DNA from: an uncultured Oscillospiraceae bacterium
GTDB taxonomy: Bacteria; Bacillota; Clostridia; Oscillospirales; Ruminococcaceae
DNA length: 49,958 nt
Assembly (NCBI GenBank): GCA_910587335.1
Contig: CAJUMG010000010.1
Coordinates: 25,480-75,437, forward strand
Direction: 5' to 3'
Shown: positions 30,999 through 41,600 of the stretch, in pieces
How positions within the stretch are numbered: the stretch's first letter is position 1
How the letters are laid out: each line of letters starts with the position of its first letter
Translations under genes and position numbers: made by a program
Notes under the pieces: generated by a model
Told to the model about the DNA's origin: nothing
What the model saw: only the letters and a program-made list of their open reading frames with translations
Databases searched by the model: none

Positions 30999-32000
30999 AT
31001 GAAAAAAAGATTGAGCAAATGGCTTTCGCTATTCTGTGTAGCCGTACTGGCGTTGGGGCTATTGTCTGGATGCGGCGCACAGAAGAAGCTACAGAAAGTC
31101 ACGGTGAGCGAAGTGACCCACTCTGTATTTTACGCACCGCAGTATGCGGCCATCCAGCTTGGCTTTTTTGAAGAAGAGGGGCTGGAGCTGGAGCTGAGCA
31201 ACGGCCAGGGTGCGGATAAGGTGATGACGGCGGTACTTTCCGGCAGTGTAGACATTGGCTTTGCCGGTCCAGAAGCCTGCATCTATGTGTACAATGAAGG
31301 GAAAGAGGACTTTATGCAGGTTTTCGCGCAGATGACCCAGCGGGACGGCGCGTTTATCCTGGGAAGAGAGCCGGATGAGAATTTTACCTGGGATAAGCTC
31401 AAGGGCAAGAGCATTCTGCCCGGCAGAAAAGGCGGCGTACCCTACATGACGCTGGAATATGTCGTGAAGCAGCATGGATTGACCCCTGGTGTGGATGTGA
31501 TCTTTGACGACAGCATTCAGTTTTCCGCTATGGCGGGCGCTTTCACCAGCGGAACGGGAGATTATGTGGCCCTGTTCGAGCCGACTGCTTCCGCGTTGGA
31601 GATGGAGGAAGCAGGGTACATTGTAGCTTCGGTCGGAGCGGAAAGTGGAGAGATTCCGTATACGGCGTATTTTGCGCAGAAAAGCTTTATGGAGAAAAAC
31701 GGAAAGCTGATTCAAAGCTTTACCAATGCGATTGCCAAGGGCCTTACCTGGGTTCAAGAGCATACAGCGGCGGAAATTGCCAAGGTGATTCAGCCATCCT
31801 TCCCGGATACGGATTTGAAAACGCTGGAAACCGTCATCCAGAATTACAAGGATATTGACGCTTGGTGTACAACGCCGGTTATGAAGGAAGCTTCGTTTGA
31901 TAAGCTGCAGACGGTTATGCAGGAAGCGGGAGAGCTGGAAAAAACCGCTCCTTTTTCTGAAATCATTGATAATTCTTTTGCAGAAAAAACAAAAAAATAG
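30999..32000 (+). CDS. NMT1/THI5-like substrate-binding lipoprotein
   Basis: A 333-residue lipoprotein. The signal peptide ends in the lipobox LLSGC, giving a lipidated Cys near residue 26. The mature part starts with VTVSEVTHSVFYAPQYAAIQ and GFFEEEGLELEL, typical of NMT1/THI5-like binding proteins, and includes GSVDIGFAGPEACIY. Ligands of this family include thiamine precursors, riboflavin, sulfonates and purines, so the ligand is not fixed. AAGGGAG lies 7 bases before ATG 30999 (ATG 30996 is an alternative). A terminator follows. Confidence 0.92.
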   Translation: MKKRLSKWLSLFCVAVLALGLLSGCGAQKKLQKVTVSEVTHSVFYAPQYAAIQLGFFEEEGLELELSNGQGADKVMTAVLSGSVDIGFAGPEACIYVYNEGKEDFMQVFAQMTQRDGAFILGREPDENFTWDKLKGKSILPGRKGGVPYMTLEYVVKQHGLTPGVDVIFDDSIQFSAMAGAFTSGTGDYVALFEPTASALEMEEAGYIVASVGAESGEIPYTAYFAQKSFMEKNGKLIQSFTNAIAKGLTWVQEHTAAEIAKVIQPSFPDTDLKTLETVIQNYKDIDAWCTTPVMKEASFDKLQTVMQEAGELEKTAPFSEIIDNSFAEKTKK

Positions 32001-32013
32001 TGTTGGCAGAAAG

Positions 32014-32052
32014 GATCCGTCCGACTCTTTGATCGTGTGGACGGATCTTTTT
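32014..32052 (+). terminator. Terminator of the ABC importer operon
   Basis: A perfect 9-bp stem GATCCGTCC (32014-32022) with 32039-32047 and six T's. Between it and the response regulator (32053-32297) I see an extended -10 (TGTTATACT, about 32161-32169) but no firm -35, and no gene. Confidence 0.88.
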
Positions 32053-32297
32053 TCCTGCTTTGTCTGGAGACAAGTATCTACGAAAGGGATATGCATCCAT
32101 TTTTTTAAACAGACGGGAAAACAAATTTCAAAAGTTTTGTCATGAAATCAACACATTTTTCTGTTATACTGACCACAAAGCGGTTCTATACAAAAATTTA
32201 CTGGAAATTTTGAAAGAATATTATACCGCGCGCATATGTGCGCATAGATCGAATCGAAAATAGGTTTGTCTGGGAAAATAAGAAAGAGGAGAGTGCA

Positions 32298-32981
32298 TTG
32301 TATAAAATCTTGATTGTTGACGATGAGGTGAACATTCGGAAGCTGATTGTCAAATATGCGATTTTTGAAGGATATCAGGTTGAGGAAGCGGCGGACGGCG
32401 GACAGGCAGTCCGTTTATGCCGGGAAAAGGCGTTTGATCTGATTATTATGGATATTATGATGCCGGGCATGAACGGACTGACCGCCTGTGAGAAAATCAA
32501 GGCGTTCTCTAATGTGCCGATTATCATCCTTTCCGCCCGGGGAGAGGAATATGACAAGGTTTGCGGGTTTCAATTGGGAATTGACGATTATGTGGTTAAG
32601 CCTTTTTCTCCAAAAGAGCTGATGCTGCGCATTCAGGCGGTATTAAAAAGATACAGTCAGTCCCAGGGGCCGCAGGACAAAGAGATTTATCGTTACGAGG
32701 GGCTGACGGTGGATTTTACCGGCCGGACTGTTTTGGTGGATGGAAAGCCGGTGGCCATGTCTCCTAAAGAATACGACTTGCTTTTTTACATGGTTCGAAA
32801 CCGTGGAATTGCGCTGACAAGAGAAAAACTGATCGGCGAGGTGTGGGGGTATCATTACTATGGCGACGCGAGGACGCTGGACACACACATCAAGCTTTTG
32901 CGCAAAAGCCTAGGTCCATACAGCACCGGCATTGTAACGCTGCGGGGGGTGGGTTATCGTTTTGCGTTGGGGGAGGATTAG
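32298..32981 (+). CDS. OmpR/PhoB-family response regulator
   Basis: A 227-residue two-component regulator. The receiver domain (about 1-118) starts ILIVDDEVNIRKL, with phospho-acceptor Asp52 in IIMDIMMPG and the conserved Lys in VVKPFSP. The C-terminal winged helix (about 130-225) has MSPKEYDLLFYMVRNRG and RTLDTHIKLLRKSLG. The start is a TTG at 32298 with AGAGGA 7 bases upstream; an ATG 60 bases earlier has no site. The kinase gene overlaps its end by 20 bases, so they form a cognate pair. Confidence 0.94.
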   Translation: MYKILIVDDEVNIRKLIVKYAIFEGYQVEEAADGGQAVRLCREKAFDLIIMDIMMPGMNGLTACEKIKAFSNVPIIILSARGEEYDKVCGFQLGIDDYVVKPFSPKELMLRIQAVLKRYSQSQGPQDKEIYRYEGLTVDFTGRTVLVDGKPVAMSPKEYDLLFYMVRNRGIALTREKLIGEVWGYHYYGDARTLDTHIKLLRKSLGPYSTGIVTLRGVGYRFALGED

Positions 32982-34449
32982 CGTTAAGGGCAAAATCTTT
33001 TTTTGTCTGGCGATTTTTTCCATCTGTATTCTGCTGGTTTTATGGCTGTTACAGACGGTTTTTTTGGACGAATTTTACCAGATGATTAAAGAAAATGAGG
33101 TGCGGGGATACAGTCAGGCGATTGTAGAGAATATTGACGATCCGGCATTGGACGAGCTTTTGAATCGGATTACCGAATCCGGCGACATTTGTGTACATCT
33201 GATCTGGCCGGATGGTACACAGCAAAGGGAAAACGGCAGATTTCGCTATTGCTCTTTACAAGGGATGGATGAGCCGGCAAGGGCTGCTTTATTCCAAAGT
33301 GTCAAGGATAAAGACGGCTCTAAAATGATGTATTTTGAAGGGATTGAAGAAAAACAGATACCGGGTCCCTATGTGCCGGAGCCGGACGCCGCCCAAAAGC
33401 ATCCCTGGCTAAAAAAGCCGATTTTTTCCGGGGACCAGATTCAGCAGAGTCTTTCTTATTTTCAGCTTGCGCTTTGTCTGGATGGCAGGGAAATGCTGGT
33501 CAACATCAACGCCCGGATTACGCCGTTAAACGCGACGGTCAGCACGCTTCGGATACAGATTTTCTGCATTGGCACGCTATTTTTTGTGCTAGCGGGCATG
33601 CTGGCGATCCTGATGTCGCGCTTTGTGGCCAAGCCGATTGAGGACATCAACCGATCGTCGAAGGAGCTGGCCCGGGGAAACTATGAAGTTTATTTTAACG
33701 GACGGGGCTACCGGGAGATTGCTGAATTAAGCGACACGCTGAACGTGACGGCAAAGGCTTTACAGCAGGTGGAACGGTTGCGTCAGGAGTTAGTGGCCAA
33801 CGTTTCTCACGATTTGCGAACGCCGCTGACCATGATTATCGGCTACGCGGAGGCAATGCGGGATATTCCTGGGGAGAACACGACGGAAAACATTCAGATC
33901 ATCATTGACGAAGCGCAGCGGCTAAGCTTTCTGGTCAACGACATTTTAGATATATCCCAGATAGAAGCAGGGGTACGGCGGATGGACAAAAGCCGTTTCA
34001 ATTTGACCGAGAGCATTCGGGACAGCTTGTCCAGGTACCAGAAGCTGGTGGAGCAACAGGGATATACGATTGTATTCGAAGCGCAGGAGGATGCGTGGGT
34101 GCTGGCGGATCAGGTGAAAATAGACCAAGTAATCTACAATTTGACCGGCAACGCCATTTGCTTTACCGGCGATGAAAAAAAGGTTACTGTCCGCCAACAG
34201 ATCACCGCTTCGGAGGTGCGTATTGACGTGATCGACTACGGAGATGGAATCCGGCCGGAGGGAATCGACAGCATCTGGAAACGGTATTACAGCAAAGCTT
34301 CCTCCAAAGGGCGCGCCGCAATGGGAACGGGGCTGGGCCTTTCTATTGTAGAAGAGATTTTAAGGCTGCATGGCGCGGCATTTGGGGTGGACAGTGTATC
34401 GGGGAAGGGAAGCGATTTTTGGTTTATTCTTCCTTTAGATCGGGCATAG
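32962..34449 (+). CDS. Sensor histidine kinase
   Basis: A 495-residue membrane kinase, partner of the preceding regulator. Order: first transmembrane helix (about 10-32), an extracytoplasmic sensor (about 33-195), second helix (about 196-220), HAMP linker, HisKA domain with phospho-accepting His283 in NVSHDLRTPL, and HATPase domain with an N-box at NLTGNAICF, DYGDGI and GTGLGLSIVEEIL. The signal is unknown. No ATG, GTG or TTG lies between the regulator stop and conserved sequence; TTG 32962, behind GGGGGGTGGG with 9 bases, is the best start. Confidence 0.93.
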   Translation: MRWGRISVKGKIFFCLAIFSICILLVLWLLQTVFLDEFYQMIKENEVRGYSQAIVENIDDPALDELLNRITESGDICVHLIWPDGTQQRENGRFRYCSLQGMDEPARAALFQSVKDKDGSKMMYFEGIEEKQIPGPYVPEPDAAQKHPWLKKPIFSGDQIQQSLSYFQLALCLDGREMLVNINARITPLNATVSTLRIQIFCIGTLFFVLAGMLAILMSRFVAKPIEDINRSSKELARGNYEVYFNGRGYREIAELSDTLNVTAKALQQVERLRQELVANVSHDLRTPLTMIIGYAEAMRDIPGENTTENIQIIIDEAQRLSFLVNDILDISQIEAGVRRMDKSRFNLTESIRDSLSRYQKLVEQQGYTIVFEAQEDAWVLADQVKIDQVIYNLTGNAICFTGDEKKVTVRQQITASEVRIDVIDYGDGIRPEGIDSIWKRYYSKASSKGRAAMGTGLGLSIVEEILRLHGAAFGVDSVSGKGSDFWFILPLDRA

Positions 34450-34603
34450 GCCTTGCCAACGGCGGGAAAGGTGGTATAATAATAGTAACAGATCATTTAG
34501 CCTAGCTTTGGGTGCGGACGGTTATCCCATGGGCGGGAGCGTGTATGGGAGAGCCGAAATATGAACCGGTCTGAGACGGGCTTTTTAGAAAGGGGAGCAG
34601 AAT

Positions 34604-35236
34604 ATGAGCAATTCTTTTGTAGTGACAATGAACAGACAATTTGGCAGCGGCGGACGGGAAATCGGAAAAAGGCTGGCAAAAATTTTGGATGCTACGTATC
34701 TGGACAAAGAATTGCTTTCTTTGGCGGCCAAAGAAAGCGGGATTAGTGAAAGAGCTTTTGAGAATGCGGACGAAAAGCCGGAAAAAAGCTATCTTTACAC
34801 CCTTTCGACCACGGCGTATGGGAATTTTGCTTTGCCATTCAGTTATCCGGACGTATTGACCAACGACCGGCTATTCGCCATCCAAGCGGATGTGATTCGC
34901 AAAGAGGCGGCGGAGAAAAACTGTGTCATCATTGGGCGCTGTGCCGACGATATTTTGTCCGGCCATCCGCGCCATGTCAGTCTTTTTGTCCACGCGCCCT
35001 TTGAGGTGCGCCACAAACGAATCATGGAATTATACCATTTAGATGTGAAGCAAGCCAAGGAGCTCATTGCCAAGACGGATAAAACGAGGGCGAGTTACTA
35101 TCATTTTTATACCAATCAGCGTTGGGACGATCTGCTAAATTATGATCTATCGGTGGACTCCTCTTTGCTGGGATATGATGATACGGCGGATTTGCTGGCG
35201 TCGTTTATCCGCAAAAGGATAGCGGGCAGATCATAA
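34604..35236 (+). CDS. Cytidylate kinase-like protein
   Basis: A 210-residue P-loop protein of the cytidylate kinase-like family. The N-terminal loop reads MNRQFGSGGREIGKRLA, and a central part has CVIIGRCADDIL with FVHAPFEVRHKRI. These differ from true Cmk, so the nucleotide or other substrate is unknown. AAAGGGGAG precedes the ATG by 6 bases. The 154-base gap before it holds a TGGTATAATAATAG sequence (extended -10, about 34472-34480), a likely promoter. A terminator follows. Confidence 0.87.
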   Translation: MSNSFVVTMNRQFGSGGREIGKRLAKILDATYLDKELLSLAAKESGISERAFENADEKPEKSYLYTLSTTAYGNFALPFSYPDVLTNDRLFAIQADVIRKEAAEKNCVIIGRCADDILSGHPRHVSLFVHAPFEVRHKRIMELYHLDVKQAKELIAKTDKTRASYYHFYTNQRWDDLLNYDLSVDSSLLGYDDTADLLASFIRKRIAGRS

Positions 35237-35253
35237 AAAAGGCATAAAAACAG

Positions 35254-35285
35254 GGGCCTGTAAGCAATTGCAGGCCCTATTTTTC
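35254..35285 (+). terminator. Terminator between the kinase-like gene and addB
   Basis: GGGCCTG (35254-35260) pairs with CAGGCCC (35271-35277), followed by TATTTTT. It ends 18 bases before the addB start, so addB may need a promoter further up or read-through. Confidence 0.8.
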
Positions 35286-35302
35286 GGTTTGGAGGAAAAC
35301 CA

Positions 35303-38300
35303 ATGATCCGATGGATTTTGGGGACAGCTGGAACAGGAAAAACCACCTATTTGTTAGAGCGGGTAAAAAAAGCGGCGGAATCAGGGCAAAAGGTGCTGCT
35401 GCTGGTGCCGGAGCAGTATTCCTTTGAGATGGAAAAAGCGGTTCGCCGCGCCATGGATGCACCGGACGCCCTTCGGGTAGAGGTATACAGTTTTACCCGG
35501 CTGTGCGATCAGATTTTTCGAAGGCTCGGCGGTGGGGCACGCCAAACCGTTCAGGAAGCGGCCCACTATCTTGTGATGAATCTGGCGTTGGAACAGCTGA
35601 AAGGGGCCTTGCAGCGCTATCACAAAGGCGGCGGCAACGGCTTTTTTATCGCAGCGATGACCCGGCAGATGGAAGAGTTTCGCATAATGGGTATTTCCCC
35701 ACAGGCTTTACGGGAGGTAAGCGGGGAGATTCAGCAGGACGCTTTTGCCCAGAAGATAGACGAGCTGCTGCTGATCTACGAAGCATATGACAGTTTATTG
35801 ACCTCCTTTTTTGGCGAGCAGAAAAACCATTTGGAGTATGCGCTAGAAAGGCTAAAAGGAAGCGGGCTTTTTGACGGATATGCGATTTTTGTCGATTCCT
35901 TCAAGGGCTTTATGGCAGGGGAATTCGCTTTGCTGGAGGAGCTGATGAAAACAGCGGAGTCGATCACCTTTTCCATTTGTACAGACAGTTTATTTGATCA
36001 TCCGGAAAGCGGCGGTCTGTTTCGTCCCTCCTGCCGGACAGCGACGCGTTTAATGGAATTGGCGCGGAAAAACGGCATCCCGGTGGAACAGCCGATGATA
36101 CTGACCGAGCCAAAGCGCTTTCGAAAGCCTGCGCTAGCGGGGTTGGAACGGAATCTGTTCCGGGAAAATCGGGAACCGTTAAGGGATGCGGCGGGAATCT
36201 GTCTGGTGTCCTGCCGGGACCCATATGAAGAGATAGAATGGGTAGCGGCAAAAATTTCCCATCTGGTGCGGGAGGAAAATTGCCGTTATCAGGACATTGT
36301 TGTGATTGCAAGGGACTTGGAGCCATATTTGCAGCCGATTCACGCGGGGTTTGGGGATTACGGGATCCCCTATTTTATGGATGAGCGATTCGACGTGGCG
36401 GCTCAGCCGCTGACGGCCGCGGTTCTTTCGGCGATGGAGGCGGCCAGAAGCCATTTCCACAGCGAGGATTTGTTCGCTTTACTGAAAACAGGTCTTTTGG
36501 ATTTTTCTTTGGAGCAGACGGCGGTTCTGGAGGAGTACGCCTATATCTGGGACATCAGCGGCGCCAGGTGGGAGGAGCCCTTTTGCTGGAATCCGTCCGG
36601 CTTTGGTGTGATTAAGGAGGAGGACAGGCGCAGGCTGGAGCAGGTGGAAGCGCTGCGCCAAAAGCTCATCCAGCCGCTGGCGGCGCTGCGGCGGAAAACA
36701 GAAGCTTGCAGCGGCCGTGGATTGGTAGTCGCTTTATACGAATACCTAAATGACGCAGGGATTTTAGAGCAACTAAAAAAGCAGGATGCCTGGCGGGATT
36801 CAGCCGACCGGGACAGTCTGCGGGTGCTTTTTGACGGGATGATGGATTTGTGGGATCAATACGCTTTGGTATTAGGCGAGCAGGTATATCCGCTGTCCCG
36901 GCACTGTGAGCTGATGCGGCTGACCCTGCTGACCGCCGATCTTGGGCAGATTCCCCAGACATTAGACACTGTTTTAATCGGTACCGCCGACCGGATCCGG
37001 CCCGGCGCGCCCCGGTATACCTTTATCGTTGGGGCAAACGAGGACGTGTTTCCGGCGCCGGTGAGCCGGAGTGGAATCCTTTCCGAGCGGGAGCGGGAAC
37101 AGCTGCTAGAAGCGGGGCTTGCGGTGACCGAGCCCTTTGAGCTGCGGGTGCTGGAGGAACGCTTTTTTGCCTATAGTGCGTCGGTCTGCGCCAGCGACGG
37201 ACTTTTTTTATCCTGGCCGACAGAATCGGCAAAAGGGGAGGCGCTGGCGCCATCGGTGCTGGTGCGGCAGGTGATGGAAATCTTTCCCGAGGCTGTTTGC
37301 AAAAAGCCTTCGGAGGAGGATGCGCTGTTTTATGCGCTCAACGGAAAAACGGCGCTGCATGTATTCGGACGAATGGCGAACAAAATGTCCCCGACCGCTG
37401 GCTCGCTAGGTGCTTTACTGGAACAAAGCCCTTACAGGAAGCAGTATGAACGGATGTGCAGTCCTGTAAAGCCGGAGGCGTTTTCTTTGGATTCCGAGGA
37501 GACGGCAAAAGCCCTTTTTGGACAGAGAATGCGGGTTTCTCCCTCTAAGCTGGACCGGTATCATCAGTGCCGTTTTGCCTATTTCTGCGAACGGGGTTTG
37601 GGGGTAAAAAAGGCGCAAAAGGCGCAGCTTTCCCCAATGGAGTCGGGCACAATCATCCATTATGTGCTCCAGCAGGTCACCTCCCGGTATCCCGGCAAGG
37701 CGCTGTGCGACCTGAACGAAGAGGACTGCCGCCTTTTGGTCCGGAGGATTTTAGCCGATTATCTGGAGGAAGCCATGGGGGGCGAGATGGATAAGACCGC
37801 CCGGTTTAAATATCTGTTTACCCGCATGGCCAACACGCTGGTCCGATTGATCCAGCATTTGGCGCTAGAATTCTCGGTTTGTGATTTTGAGCCGACGGCA
37901 TTTGAACTGCCCATCGCGAAGGATTCGCAGGTCACGCCGCTGGAATTTTTCCTTCCGGACGGAGGGAGCATCTGGATAGAAGGGATCGTAGACCGGGTAG
38001 ATGTGATGGAAAAAAGGGGAAAGCGCTATGTCAGGGTTGTGGACTACAAAACCGGTACGCGAAACTTTGATTTTACCGATATTTACTACGGACTACATTT
38101 ACAGATGCTGATTTATCTGTTCTCCATCTGCCAAAACGGGAAGGATCATTTGGCGAATACCATTCCGGCAGGGGTTTTATACATGCCGGGCAAAGCGGGA
38201 TTTTTATCCGCCGACCGCCACGCAGGGGAAGAGCAGATGAAAAAGGAGCAGCAAAAGGCTTTGAAGATGAACGGACTTTTGCTTTCTGATCCGATGGTAT

Positions 38301-38626
38301 TACAGGGAATGGAGTCGGATGGAGCGGGGGTGTTCATCCCGGCAAGATTAAAGGATGGGCAGATCGACGCAAAATCCTCGGTGGCGTCTTTAGAGGAACT
38401 GGGCAAGCTAAAGCGGCACATTGAATCTTTACTGCGGCAGATGGCAAAGACCCTCTGGTCGGGGGAGGTTTCTGCCCTGCCGCTGGAGGAAACCGGCTTT
38501 GATCTTTGCGATTGGTGCGATTATAAAGGCATCTGCGGCAGGGAGGAGGACGGTCCCAAACGCTGCCGTGAGCCGATATCCCGAGAAGAATTTTTTGAGC
38601 GAATGGAAGGTGAAGAGAATGGGTGA
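35303..38626 (+). CDS. addB: ATP-dependent helicase/nuclease AddB
   Basis: A 1107-residue subunit of the AddAB double-strand-break repair enzyme, the Firmicute counterpart of RecBCD. Walker A is at the N-terminus (GTAGTGKTTYL). The C-terminal nuclease has VVDYKTGTRNF. Four cysteines that hold the iron-sulfur cluster match the family spacing: Cys756, then Cys1069, Cys1072 and Cys1078 (C-x2-C-x5-C). GGAGG lies 8 bases upstream. Length is close to known AddB proteins. It overlaps addA by eight bases. Confidence 0.96.
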   Translation: MIRWILGTAGTGKTTYLLERVKKAAESGQKVLLLVPEQYSFEMEKAVRRAMDAPDALRVEVYSFTRLCDQIFRRLGGGARQTVQEAAHYLVMNLALEQLKGALQRYHKGGGNGFFIAAMTRQMEEFRIMGISPQALREVSGEIQQDAFAQKIDELLLIYEAYDSLLTSFFGEQKNHLEYALERLKGSGLFDGYAIFVDSFKGFMAGEFALLEELMKTAESITFSICTDSLFDHPESGGLFRPSCRTATRLMELARKNGIPVEQPMILTEPKRFRKPALAGLERNLFRENREPLRDAAGICLVSCRDPYEEIEWVAAKISHLVREENCRYQDIVVIARDLEPYLQPIHAGFGDYGIPYFMDERFDVAAQPLTAAVLSAMEAARSHFHSEDLFALLKTGLLDFSLEQTAVLEEYAYIWDISGARWEEPFCWNPSGFGVIKEEDRRRLEQVEALRQKLIQPLAALRRKTEACSGRGLVVALYEYLNDAGILEQLKKQDAWRDSADRDSLRVLFDGMMDLWDQYALVLGEQVYPLSRHCELMRLTLLTADLGQIPQTLDTVLIGTADRIRPGAPRYTFIVGANEDVFPAPVSRSGILSEREREQLLEAGLAVTEPFELRVLEERFFAYSASVCASDGLFLSWPTESAKGEALAPSVLVRQVMEIFPEAVCKKPSEEDALFYALNGKTALHVFGRMANKMSPTAGSLGALLEQSPYRKQYERMCSPVKPEAFSLDSEETAKALFGQRMRVSPSKLDRYHQCRFAYFCERGLGVKKAQKAQLSPMESGTIIHYVLQQVTSRYPGKALCDLNEEDCRLLVRRILADYLEEAMGGEMDKTARFKYLFTRMANTLVRLIQHLALEFSVCDFEPTAFELPIAKDSQVTPLEFFLPDGGSIWIEGIVDRVDVMEKRGKRYVRVVDYKTGTRNFDFTDIYYGLHLQMLIYLFSICQNGKDHLANTIPAGVLYMPGKAGFLSADRHAGEEQMKKEQQKALKMNGLLLSDPMVLQGMESDGAGVFIPARLKDGQIDAKSSVASLEELGKLKRHIESLLRQMAKTLWSGEVSALPLEETGFDLCDWCDYKGICGREEDGPKRCREPISREEFFERMEGEENG

Positions 38627-41600
38627 GAGGCGGTGGACTGCTGAGCAGGCCCAGGCGATTTACAGCCGGGGTGGGACGCTTCTTGTCTCGGCGGCGGCGG
38701 GAAGCGGAAAAACCGCGGTTTTGGTCGAACGGGTTGTTTCGATGTTATTGGACGAAGAGCACCCGATTGACGCGGACCGGCTGCTGGTGGTCACCTTTTC
38801 CAATGCAGCGGCCAAGGAAATGCGTCAGCGCATTGAGGCGCGGCTGGAGCAGGAGCAGGCGGTCAGTCCCCACAGCCAGCATCTGCGCCGCCAGCGCTTT
38901 TTGATGGAGCGGGCCCACATCAGCACCATCCATGCCTTTTGTTTGGATCTGATCAGCCAACACGCCGAGCGGCTGGAGCTTCCCGCTGATTTTACGCTGG
39001 GAGAGGAAGGGCGGCTGTCTCTGCTGCGGCAAGAGGCGGTTTCTCTGGCGCTGGAGGAATTCTATGCCCTGGACCAAGACGGCAGCTTTTCGGCGCTGGT
39101 AGAGCTTTTGTCCGGCGGCAGAGATGACAAGCGGTTAGGCGACACGATCCTAAAGCTATTTGGGTTCATTCGTTCCCATCCGTTTTACGAGGATTGGCTG
39201 GCGGATAAGGAGAAAATGTATGCCAGACACATACCGGTGGGAGAAACCGTTTGGGGAAAAACGATTTTATCCTACGGGATGGAGGCGGTAGAATACTGCC
39301 TACAGATTAGCCATGAGCTACAGGAGCAGACACAGGGAATTCCGGCGTTGGAAAAAGCGTATCTGCCGGTTTTTGAGGAGGACGCCGGGAACCTAAAAGC
39401 GTTATTGGAGCGGCTTCAATCGGGCGATTGGGACGGCTGCTGTGATTTGCTGCGGAAATTTCCCTTTGGTCGGTTAGGCGCTTTACGGGGATTTGAGGAC
39501 CTGGCGCTGAAGGAGGTCCTACAGTCTGGGCGAGACCGGATCAAAAAGATCATAAAGGCGCTGGCTTTGCGCCAGTTTTGCGCAAACACCCAGGAATTTC
39601 AGGAGGATATTGAGGACCTGCGGCCAAAGGTATCGATGCTGTTTCGTCTGACCATGGCCTTTGAGCGGCAATACGGCCAATTAAAAAAGGAACGGAAGCT
39701 TTTGGACTTTTCCGATTTAGAGCATATGGCCCTTGCGCTTTTAATGGAAAAGGCTGACGGCGCATACCGTCCGACGGCCTTAGCTGGCCAGATTGCCCAG
39801 GAATACGAAGAAATTTTGGTGGACGAGTATCAGGACACCAACAGCGCGCAGGATATGCTGTTTTGGGCGGTATCCAAAAAAGGAAAAAACCTGTTTATGG
39901 TCGGCGACGTAAAGCAGAGCATCTATCGGTTCCGCCAGGCGATGCCGGAAATCTTTATCCAAAAAATGGACGCTTACCATCCGTTTGACGATGGAAAATA
40001 TCCGGCCAAAATCATGCTGGACAAAAATTTCCGCAGCCGGCCGGAGGTAACAGCGTGGGTGAATTTTCTCTTTCGGCAGCTGACCAGCCGCAGACTGGGT
40101 GAGATAGACTATGGACCGGCAGAAGAGCTGGTATCCGCAGCGTCCTACCCGCCGGCAGAAGGGGTTCAGCCTCAGCTACATCTGATTGACACCACCGCTT
40201 CGTCCCTGCCGGCTGTGCAGCAGGAGGCCTCTTATGTGGCGGAAAAGATTTCCCAGATCATGACCGCTGGGGAGAGCGTATGGGAAGACGGCAGGCCGCG
40301 TCCGGTGCGCTTTGGGGATATCTGTATTCTTCTGCGGTCGCCGAAAAACAAGGCGCAGGCGTACCGGGACGCCTTTTTGCGGGAAGGGATCAACAGTTGG
40401 TCCGACAGCAGAACCGGTTTTTTAAAAGCGAAGGAAGTCGGTGTGATCACAGCGTTTTTGCAGGTATTGGACAACCCTTATCGGGATATTCCGCTGCTGA
40501 CGGTGCTGATGTCCGACCTGTTTGGATTTTCGCCGGAACAGATTGCGAAAATCCGGCTGCTGGACCGCAAGGCCCCCTTTTATTCGGCTTTGCAGAAAAG
40601 CGCCCGGCTAGGTGACGAGGAGAGTCAGGCGTTTTTGTACCAGTCAGAGGCGCTTCGCCGCCTGGCGGTCAACACGCCGGTTCCCGACCTGCTGACCGAA
40701 ATCTATGCCCGAACCGATTATCCAGCCATTGTATCCGCATATTCTATGGGGGAAGCGCGGCGGGCAAACCTATACCAGCTTTGCAGCTATGCACAGTCCT
40801 TTCAAAAAAGCGGCGGAAAGGGTTTATACGCTTTTGTGCGTTTTTTGGACCGTCTTTCGGAGCAAAAGGCGGATTTTGAGGCGGCGTCCTCTGGCGGAGG
40901 CGCTGACGCGGTACGGATTATCAGCGTCCACCGGTCCAAGGGATTGGAGTTCCCCTATGTTTTTTTATGTGATACGGCGAAAGCCTTTAACAAGCAGGAT
41001 CTGCGGGAGAGGGTGGCGCTACACCCACAGATGGGATTTGCCTGTGTCCGGCGGGAGGGAAAGCTGTTTAAAGAGTTTACGACCGTTCCGCTGGAGGCGC
41101 TGCGCCTGGAAAATGAGCGGGCAGGCTTGAGTGAAGAGCTGCGGGTGTTGTATGTTGCGCTGACCCGGGCGAAGGAAAGGCTTTTTATCACCATGGCGGG
41201 GGATCCGGAAAAAATGCTCCGCAAGGCGGCTCTGGCAGGGGACGGTCCTCTGCGTCCTTTTGCGGTGAGAAACGCCGATTCGGTAGGGTGTTGGCTTTTG
41301 ATGTGCGCGCTGCGCCATCCCGATGGACAAAAGCTGCGGGAGAATACGGGAGGCACCATCCGTTGGCGAGAGGAAGCGCAAACACCGTTACAAATCGTTT
41401 GGGGTACGGCAGAAGCAAAACAGGGGGAGAAGGAAAACGAGCGGGCAGAAACACCGGGCGTGTTAGATGAAACATTTTTGGAAAAACTGCGGGAGAATGC
41501 CGACTGGCGCTATCCCTACGAGGAGGCGACCCGCATTCCGCAGAAGCTGGGCGTTTCAGCAATAGCAAAAAAAGACCCTTCGGGCCGATACGCCTTTACC

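Noticed and set aside
32060..32263. 67-codon frame before the response regulator
   Set aside because: No ribosome binding site, crosses the promoter-like region and shows no family pattern.
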